This document shows positions 6,089-10,860 of a stretch of 10,860 nucleotides of DNA, one piece after another. The stretch covers positions 1-10,860 of the forward strand of contig JBBPZD010000265.1 in the NCBI GenBank assembly GCA_038199265.1. The letters are read 5' to 3'. The first letter of the stretch is position 1. Every line of letters begins with the position of its first letter. This DNA is from Allobranchiibius sp038199265 (GTDB lineage: Bacteria; Actinomycetota; Actinomycetes; Actinomycetales; Dermatophilaceae). Both the position numbers and the translations under genes were made by a program. A model generated the notes under the pieces. It ran no database searches. It was not told where the DNA came from and was given only the letters and a program-made list of their open reading frames with translations.

Positions 6089-6614
6089 GACGGGGCAGGC
6101 AGTGTCGGCGAGCTGCGTCCACGTACCGCCAGGTCGCTGCGCGCTGCAGGAGTCGCCCGAAAGGGCCTGCCAGTCTGGTGTACCAACGGCCCGGCGCTGA
6201 GACCGCAGACACGGTGACCCGCACCGCGCCCGCAGGGAGTTGCTCCACGAGGAAGAGCTCTTCGCCCCGCTCCGGATGACCAGGCAGGGTGCCGTAGGCA
6301 AAGCCCCGGCGATCGCTCTCGTCGATCACGTAGACGATGCGGGTCGGGATCCGGATCGCGAACCGGCCCAGCCCCGCTCGCATGACCACTGTGTCGCCGA
6401 CTTCGAGCGGTCGATCGGGAGCGTCGACCCGCATCCGCAGTGCGCGCTGCATCCCGAGGCCCATCACGAAATCTGAGGCCTGCCCGAAGACCTCAGGCCC
6501 ACCGACGATCCGCGTTGTCCCACTGAAGCGCATGCCGGCAGGCACGGGGACCGCATCACGCGTCACTCCGATGGGCGCGTACGTCAGCGCGAGATGATCG
6601 AGATCTTCGGACAC
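6081..6614 (-). CDS. DUF1990 family protein
   Basis: 177 aa from GTG 6614, the first usable start in the frame. The family's most recognisable part is visible: RIVYVIDESDRRGFAYGTL followed by PGHPERGEE (about 92-119), after an N-terminal region YAPIGVTRD (12-20) and an RMRVDAPDRPLEVGDTVVM segment. The end, GRWYTRLAGPFGRLLQ (143-158), is also typical. No signal peptide or membrane helix is present, so it is a cytoplasmic protein of unknown biochemical function. It is transcribed divergently from parC with 127 bp between the starts and convergently with the nuclease. On the minus strand TTGAGA lies 15 nt before TATCAAT just upstream of the GTG, a plausible promoter with a short spacer. Confidence 0.88.
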   Translation of the reverse strand: MSEDLDHLALTYAPIGVTRDAVPVPAGMRFSGTTRIVGGPEVFGQASDFVMGLGMQRALRMRVDAPDRPLEVGDTVVMRAGLGRFAIRIPTRIVYVIDESDRRGFAYGTLPGHPERGEELFLVEQLPAGAVRVTVSAVSAPGRWYTRLAGPFGRLLQRAATWRYVDAARRHCLPRRS

Positions 6615-6620
6615 GAAATT

Positions 6621-6643
6621 GATAGTTCCATGTTTGAACTCTC
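6621..6643. promoter_or_regulatory. Imperfect palindrome in the DUF1990/parC divergent promoter region
   Basis: GATAGTTC (6621-6628) and GAACTCTC (6636-6643) are reverse complements at 7 of 8 positions around a 7-nt centre. It sits immediately upstream of the DUF1990 start and about 100 bp before parC, where a regulator could affect both. The motif is short and may be chance. Confidence 0.3.
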
Positions 6644-6723
6644 AATGGCGTCAACACGGCGTGGTTCCGGCGGCTTCCGCACATCTGTGCGAGACACTTG
6701 CGCAGCATTCACCGTCCCACCCT

Positions 6724-6730
6724 GAAGGAG
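6724..6730 (+). promoter_or_regulatory. Shine-Dalgarno sequence that sets the parC start
   Basis: GAAGGAG at 6724-6730 lies 11 nt before ATG 6742. It supports that start over the upstream in-frame TTG at 6619, whose extra 41 residues do not resemble the family. Confidence 0.7.
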
Positions 6731-6741
6731 ACACGCGGAGT

Positions 6742-9237
6742 ATGGCGCGCGTTACCAAGACCCCACCCCCCGGTGACGACTTCGTCGAGAACATCGTCGA
6801 CATCGATGTGCAGGATGAGATGCAGAGCGCGTACCTGGAGTACGCCTACTCGGTCATCTACTCCCGGGCGATCCCTGATGCGCGAGACGGCCTCAAGCCT
6901 GTGCAGCGTCGGATCCTCTTCGGTATGGACGAACTGGGGCTGCGCCCGGAACGGCCGCACGTGAAGTCATCCCGCGTCATCGGTGAGGTGATGGGTAAGT
7001 TCCACCCGCACGGCGACCAGGCGATCTACGACACTCTCGTGCGGTTGGCACAGGACTTCACCATGCGTGTGCCGCTGGTCGACGGCCACGGCAATTTCGG
7101 TTCGCTCGACCAGGGACCGGCAGCCGCGCGATACACCGAGGCCCGCCCGGCGCCGGTGTCGATGACGATGCTTGCAGGGTTGGAGGAGAACACGGTCGAG
7201 TTCGAACCCAACTACGACGAACAGTTCATGCAGCCCACCGTGCTGCCTGCGTCGTTCCCGACATTGCTGGTCAACGGCGCGAGCGGGATCGCAGTCGGCA
7301 TGGCGACCAACATGGCGCCGCACAACCTGGTCGAGGTCGTCGATGCAGCGCGGCACCTGATCTCGCACCCGGGCTGCTCGCTGGACGACCTGATGCGCTT
7401 CGTGCCCGGACCAGACCTGCCGTGCGGTGGTCAGATCGTCGGTCTCGACGGGATCCGCGACGCCTATCTGACCGGTCGCGGCACCTTCCGCACCCGTGCG
7501 ACGGTCAAGATCGAGAACGTCACCCCGCGCCGCAAGGGCATCGTGGTGACCGAACTGCCCTACCTCGTGGGCCCCGAAAAGGTGATCGACAAGGTCAAAG
7601 ACCTGGTGCAGAGCAAGAAACTGCAGGGCATTGCCGACCTCAAGGACCTGTCGGACCGCACCAAGGGCCTGCAGTTGGTCATCGAGATCAAGAATGGTTT
7701 CAACCCCGAAGCCGTGCTGGAACAGCTCTACCGGTTGACACCGCTGGAGGAGTCCTTCGGCATCAACAACGTCGCGCTCGTCGAGGGTCAGCCACGAACG
7801 CTGGGTCTCAAAGAGCTGCTTGCTGTCTACGTCGACTTCCGGATCGACGTCGTCCGCCGGCGCACCCAGTTCCGCCTCGACAAGCGGCTGGACCGGTTGC
7901 ATCTCGTCGAGGGCCTACTAATCGCAATCCTCGACATCGACGAGGTCATCCAGGTCATCCGCAGCTCGGACGACTCCGGCGCTGCCCGGCTTCGACTGAT
8001 GGAAGTCTTCGAGCTTTCGCAGGCGCAAGCGAACTACATCCTGGACCTGCAGCTGCGACGCCTCACCAAGTTCTCGCGCATCGAACTGGAGAAGGAACAG
8101 CAGGAGTTGATCGACGCGATCGAGGCGCTGCGCGCGATCCTCGCCGACGAGAAGCTACTGCGCCGAACGGTGTCCAGCGAGCTGGCCGAGATCTCCAAGA
8201 ACCACGGCACTCCCCGTCGGACGACGTTGCTGGAATCGACGGGCGCGCCGACTGCGACCACGGCGTTGGAAGTCCCGGACGACCCATGCCACGTGCTGCT
8301 TTCATCGACGGGACTGCTTGCCCGCACCACCACCGACGATCCGTTGCCCGGCGGCGGTGCACGTCGAAAGCACGACGTCGTCGTGGCCGCCGTGACGACC
8401 ACCGCACGCGGCGAGTTCGGTGTGGTGACGACCGCAGGGCGACTGGTGCGGGTCACCGCCATCGACCTGCCGACCATGCCACCGACAAGTGGTTCGCCCG
8501 TATTGTCCGGAGGCGTGCCCGTCGGTACCTACGTAGATCTTGCCCGCGGTGAGCAGGTACTGACCCTGACCTCCCTGCGCGCCGACTCCCCCGGACTCGC
8601 GCTGGGTACCCGTGCAGGGACCGTCAAACGGGTCACCACCGATTATCCGAGCAAGGACACCTTCGAGTTGATCTCGCTCAAGGACGGCGATGCGCTGGTC
8701 GGCGCAACGGAGCTTCGAACGGGCGAGGAGGAGCTTGTCTTCATCACCGACGATGCACAGTTGCTGCACTTCGGCGCCATTGCCGTTCGCCCGCAGGGCC
8801 GCTCCGGCGGCGGGATGGCGGGGGTCAAGCTAGCTGCTGGCGCTGCCGCCCTGTGGTTCGGAGCCGTCGACCCGCAGGTTGCGAACGCCGTCGTGACGGT
8901 CGCGGGTGGCGACGACGCGCTGCCGGGAACCGAGGCAGGATCTGTGAAAGTGACCGATTTCTGGGCCTATCCCGGCAAAGGCCGGGCGACCGGCGGAGTG
9001 CGGGCGCAGCGGTTCATCCGCGGTGAGAACGCACTGGTGCTGGCCTGGGTCGGGCCCGTACCGACGCGCGCCGCCAGCCCCACCGGTGTCGCAGTCGACC
9101 TGCCCGATGTGGATGACCGACGCGATGGCAGTGGTATCCCGATGGCCGGCCCGATCGCTGCGGTCGGCGGTTCACCTCAGGTGACGTCCGCAGCAGCCGC
9201 GCCACCAGACGACGGCGCTGCCCCGCCTGCGGATTGA
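6742..9237 (+). CDS. parC: DNA topoisomerase IV subunit A (ParC-type, gyrase A family)
   Basis: 831 aa. The breakage-reunion subunit of a type IIA topoisomerase, which cuts both DNA strands and, with ParE (not in this window), decatenates daughter chromosomes. The N-terminal winged-helix/tower part begins at about residue 12; DGLKPVQRRILF (49-60) is the family signature and AARYTEAR (128-135) carries catalytic Tyr131. The coiled-coil/tower runs to about 505 (LDLQLRRLTKFSRIELEKEQQEL). The C-terminal beta-pinwheel starts at about 515. I see no GyrA box (QRRGGRG) in that domain, which favours topoisomerase IV over gyrase. At the position of E. coli GyrA Ser83 the helix-4 sequence HPHGDQAIYD has Gln93, not Ser. 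The last 20 residues are a disordered Ala/Pro/Asp tail. A good SD supports the start, and a strong hairpin follows the stop. Confidence 0.93.
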   Translation: MARVTKTPPPGDDFVENIVDIDVQDEMQSAYLEYAYSVIYSRAIPDARDGLKPVQRRILFGMDELGLRPERPHVKSSRVIGEVMGKFHPHGDQAIYDTLVRLAQDFTMRVPLVDGHGNFGSLDQGPAAARYTEARPAPVSMTMLAGLEENTVEFEPNYDEQFMQPTVLPASFPTLLVNGASGIAVGMATNMAPHNLVEVVDAARHLISHPGCSLDDLMRFVPGPDLPCGGQIVGLDGIRDAYLTGRGTFRTRATVKIENVTPRRKGIVVTELPYLVGPEKVIDKVKDLVQSKKLQGIADLKDLSDRTKGLQLVIEIKNGFNPEAVLEQLYRLTPLEESFGINNVALVEGQPRTLGLKELLAVYVDFRIDVVRRRTQFRLDKRLDRLHLVEGLLIAILDIDEVIQVIRSSDDSGAARLRLMEVFELSQAQANYILDLQLRRLTKFSRIELEKEQQELIDAIEALRAILADEKLLRRTVSSELAEISKNHGTPRRTTLLESTGAPTATTALEVPDDPCHVLLSSTGLLARTTTDDPLPGGGARRKHDVVVAAVTTTARGEFGVVTTAGRLVRVTAIDLPTMPPTSGSPVLSGGVPVGTYVDLARGEQVLTLTSLRADSPGLALGTRAGTVKRVTTDYPSKDTFELISLKDGDALVGATELRTGEEELVFITDDAQLLHFGAIAVRPQGRSGGGMAGVKLAAGAAALWFGAVDPQVANAVVTVAGGDDALPGTEAGSVKVTDFWAYPGKGRATGGVRAQRFIRGENALVLAWVGPVPTRAASPTGVAVDLPDVDDRRDGSGIPMAGPIAAVGGSPQVTSAAAAPPDDGAAPPAD

Positions 9238-9240
9238 CCC

Positions 9241-9261
9241 GCACGGCTGCCGAAGCCGTGC
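9241..9261 (+). terminator. Intrinsic-type hairpin after parC
   Basis: GCACGGCT (9241-9248) pairs perfectly with AGCCGTGC (9254-9261) across a 5-nt loop, 3 nt after the parC stop, and is followed by ATTT. The T-run is short, as is usual in high-GC actinobacteria. It separates parC from the RT locus. Confidence 0.7.
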
Positions 9262-9309
9262 ATTTCGGACCGGGCGGGATCGATGTGCACCGATACGAGG
9301 CGCGCAGGG

Positions 9310-9317
9310 GTGCATGA
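9310..9317 (+). repeat. Candidate a1 arm of the retron RNA
   Basis: GTGCATGA, exact reverse complement of 9459-9466. In a retron this 5' end pairs with the 3' end to place the RNA for priming at the branching G. An 8-bp match in a region this size can arise by chance, so its value lies in its placement around the hairpins. Confidence 0.4.
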
Positions 9318-9458
9318 TGGCTCGAGTGTGGTGGCGCCGACGAGATACAACGACCCGTTTCGACGGGTCGGCGCCCGAGGTTCCCTCCGGTGGCAGCACG
9401 TCCACCTTGCAGCAGGCCCACAGGTGCGCCACTGCGCTTCGCGCAGCTCAGCACCCGC

Positions 9459-9466
9459 TCATGCAC
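9459..9466 (+). repeat. Candidate a2 arm of the retron RNA
   Basis: TCATGCAC, exact reverse complement of 9310-9317. It lies just 3' of the last hairpin (ends 9455), where reverse transcription of the msd part would begin. Confidence 0.4.
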
Positions 9467-9524
9467 AGCAGGTCGTCGGCGTCATCACACCCAGCACCAT
9501 CATCATCAACGACCCGGCACGCCG

Positions 9525-10856
9525 TTGCATAGGGACCGGGCGCAGCGCCGGGTGCAGGCTCTCGCGTGGGGCTTTCTGGCGGCGCCCACCTGGACCGAGC
9601 CAGACCTCATCGCTGCCGCGACTACCACGCTGGGGCGCCGATACCGTTGGATGAGCAAGATCGTAAGAGCGGTATTGGCCGCTTGCCCGCACCCGCCGAT
9701 CGGACGTCCGCGTGAGCTGGCGGGTTTCGTCCTGGACACCACGGCGTTCCGCGAGTTCGTCGATCGGGAATCCAAGCGCGGCACGCCCGTCGCGGTACGC
9801 CGTTTCGCCCTGGCCCCCGCTGGCATGGGCCCCCACAGCTGGCCGGTGCCGCAGCTCGACGACCTCGCAGCACTGGCCGAGTTGTTGGAGCTCCCGCTGG
9901 ACCACCTGGTCTGGTCCGCAGACGTTCGCGGACTGCAACGACGTACACCGCCCGGCCCACTGCACCTCTACAGCCATCGCTGGATCGAGCGCCCGAAATC
10001 GCCACCGCGCCTCATCGAATCGCCCACCCCGCTGCTGCGGGCAGTATTGCGACGGGTCCTGAACGAGATATTGGTCTGGGTTCCAGTGCACCCAGCGGCG
10101 CACGGATTCGTCCCCGGTCGCAGCGCCGTTACCAACGCGTCCATGCATGTCGGTGCGCCCGCCGTGCTGTGTCTGGACCTACGCACGTTCTTCGCCACGA
10201 TCACAGCGCCGCGAGTCAACGGGATCGTCACCTCGATGGGGTATTCGGAGTCGGTGGCCTGGACCCTGGCCGCGCTGTGCACTCACCAGACCCCTGCCTT
10301 CGTGCTCGCCCAGATGCCCGCCGGTGGTGACAGTTCGCAACGGCATCTGTTGCGGTCCCGGCTGCGCACGCGCCACCTACCCCAGGGCGCGCCGACATCG
10401 CCCATCCTGGCCAACCTGGCATGTTTCGGACTGGATCAACGCCTCGGCGGGTACGCCGAAGCCGCCGGGCTCACCTACACCAGGTACGCCGACGATCTCA
10501 GTTTCTCTGGGCCCCGGCTCGAGAAGTTCCATCTCATACGTGCGGTCGCCTCTATCGCGAGCGAAGAGGGCTTCGCGCTGAACCCGACCAAGACCCGCCT
10601 TCGCAGCACCCACCAGCGGCAGGAGGTCACCGGCATCGTGGTCAACGAGCGACTCAACGGTCCCCGCGAGTACTACGACCAGCTGCGCGCGGTGCTGTGC
10701 GACGCGCAGCGCAACGGCGTCGACGCTGCGAACCGGGACGGGCACCCGAACCTGCGACGGCACCTGGACGGCCGGATCAGCTGGGTGGAGTCGCTCAACC
10801 CAAGCCGTGGCGCACGGCTGCGCGCCCAGTACGACGCGATCGTCTGGCCCACCTGA
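9525..10856 (+). CDS. Retron-type reverse transcriptase (RNA-directed DNA polymerase)
   Basis: 443 aa from TTG 9525; GTG 9552 (434 aa) is the alternative, and neither has a good SD. An upstream GTG at 9390 would read through the structured RNA and encode a His/Arg-rich stretch, so I reject it. Residues about 10-145 are a non-RT N-terminal region (QALAWGFLAAPTW; PIGRPRELAGFV). The RT core follows: HGFVPGRSAVTNASMH (193-208) with the retron X motif NAxxH; block 3 LCLDLRTFFATI (215-226) with Asp218; LPQGAPTSPILANL (285-298); YTRYADDLSFS (318-328) with the catalytic YADD at bases 10485-10496; NPTKTRL; and QEVTGIVVN with the VTG signature (368-370). There is no group II intron maturase or endonuclease domain. 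The order and motifs recall myxobacterial retron RTs. With the upstream RNA it would make msDNA, probably for phage defence. No separate effector gene is seen before the window ends 4 bp later. Confidence 0.9.
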   Translation: MHRDRAQRRVQALAWGFLAAPTWTEPDLIAAATTTLGRRYRWMSKIVRAVLAACPHPPIGRPRELAGFVLDTTAFREFVDRESKRGTPVAVRRFALAPAGMGPHSWPVPQLDDLAALAELLELPLDHLVWSADVRGLQRRTPPGPLHLYSHRWIERPKSPPRLIESPTPLLRAVLRRVLNEILVWVPVHPAAHGFVPGRSAVTNASMHVGAPAVLCLDLRTFFATITAPRVNGIVTSMGYSESVAWTLAALCTHQTPAFVLAQMPAGGDSSQRHLLRSRLRTRHLPQGAPTSPILANLACFGLDQRLGGYAEAAGLTYTRYADDLSFSGPRLEKFHLIRAVASIASEEGFALNPTKTRLRSTHQRQEVTGIVVNERLNGPREYYDQLRAVLCDAQRNGVDAANRDGHPNLRRHLDGRISWVESLNPSRGARLRAQYDAIVWPT

Positions 10857-10860
10857 TCGA

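Larger units (their letters stand above)
9310..9466 (+). ncRNA. Candidate retron msr-msd non-coding RNA
   Basis: The segment is bounded by a perfect 8-bp inverted repeat, GTGCATGA (9310-9317) and TCATGCAC (9459-9466), extendable by GC/GC (9320-9321 with 9457-9458) across a 2-nt bulge. This is the layout of retron a1/a2 ends. Inside are several hairpins: CGACCCGT-TTCG-ACGGGTCG (9351-9370), enclosed by GGCGCC 9333-9338 with 9370-9375; a short stem CCGAGG/CCTCCGG with one bulge around 9375-9390; GGTGG/CCACC (9389-9393, 9402-9406); and GGTGC/GCACC (9423-9427, 9451-9455) enclosing CTGCGC-TTC-GCGCAG (9432-9446) with a symmetric 4x4 internal loop. The RT gene begins about 58 bp downstream. The branching guanosine cannot be fixed; G9320 and G9326 are options. 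Known retrons carry the RNA just upstream of the RT. Boundaries were folded by hand and are inference. Confidence 0.5.

Noticed and set aside
5224..6186. Long minus-strand open frame (320 codons) opposite the nuclease gene
   Set aside because: The plus frame has a full lipobox, catalytic residues and domains; the antisense frame is a high-GC shadow rich in Arg, Gly and Ala without recognisable motifs.
6619..6741. In-frame 41-codon upstream extension of parC from TTG 6619
   Set aside because: It precedes the GAAGGAG ribosome site, reads through the promoter region and does not look like the ParC N-terminus, which begins normally at ATG 6742.
6967..7902. Long minus-strand open frame (311 codons) opposite parC
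   Set aside because: It lies entirely within the conserved ParC coding sequence; composition is that of a shadow frame.
9498..9506. CAT triplet run near the RT start
   Set aside because: Only three exact copies; too short to be a meaningful repeat.
9314..9532. Small plus-strand open frame of 72 codons through the proposed retron RNA
   Set aside because: No SD, biased Ser/Thr/Arg composition, and it coincides with dense base-paired structure; more likely non-coding.
9240..10860. Group II intron or other RT-bearing mobile element
   Set aside because: No maturase or HNH endonuclease domain follows the RT, and I recognise no domain V-like RNA; the NAxxH and VTG motifs favour a retron.

Overview
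The window is GC-rich DNA with GTG and TTG starts, start codons that directly follow a TAnnnT box, an ECF sigma factor with a coupled membrane protein, and a topoisomerase IV-type ParC. This points to a high-GC actinobacterium, plausibly in Micrococcales (a Dermacoccaceae-like lineage is a guess from protein flavour). I see no rRNA, tRNA, CRISPR array or insertion sequence.

Layout. (1) 1-885, minus strand: an ECF sigma factor whose stop overlaps the start of a single-pass membrane protein, probably its anti-sigma factor; the latter runs off the left edge. A well-formed ECF-type promoter and an 11-bp perfect inverted repeat lie upstream. (2) 910-3341, plus strand: a two-gene unit of an AMP-forming acyl-CoA synthetase and an FMN nitroreductase. 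(3) 3515-4832, minus strand: an FMN-dependent alpha-hydroxy-acid oxidase/dehydrogenase with all catalytic residues, followed by a tiny two-helix membrane protein. (4) 5077-6069, plus strand: a lipoprotein with a Ser/Pro linker, a complete staphylococcal-type nuclease domain and a C-terminal 'sunset'-type domain, so a surface-anchored nuclease. (5) 6081-6614, minus strand: a DUF1990 protein, divergent from parC. (6) 6742-9237, plus strand: parC, closed by a clear hairpin. (7) 9262-10856: a structured non-coding stretch followed by a retron-type reverse transcriptase (RT).

The most interesting part is the right end. The RT has the seven-block RT core, YADD, and the two signatures that mark retron RTs (NAxxH and VTG). 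Just upstream lies about 157 bp of dense hairpins bounded by a perfect 8-bp inverted repeat (9310-9317 and 9459-9466), which is where the a1/a2 ends of a retron msr-msd RNA should be. I read this as a candidate retron in an actinobacterium, with no separate effector gene visible; the RT carries an N-terminal extension of about 140 residues of unknown role. The RT call is firm; the ncRNA boundaries are inference from hand folding.

The rest is ordinary chromosomal content: stress-responsive regulation, acyl and hydroxy-acid metabolism, a secreted nuclease and chromosome segregation. The RT locus directly behind parC is the likeliest accessory insertion.
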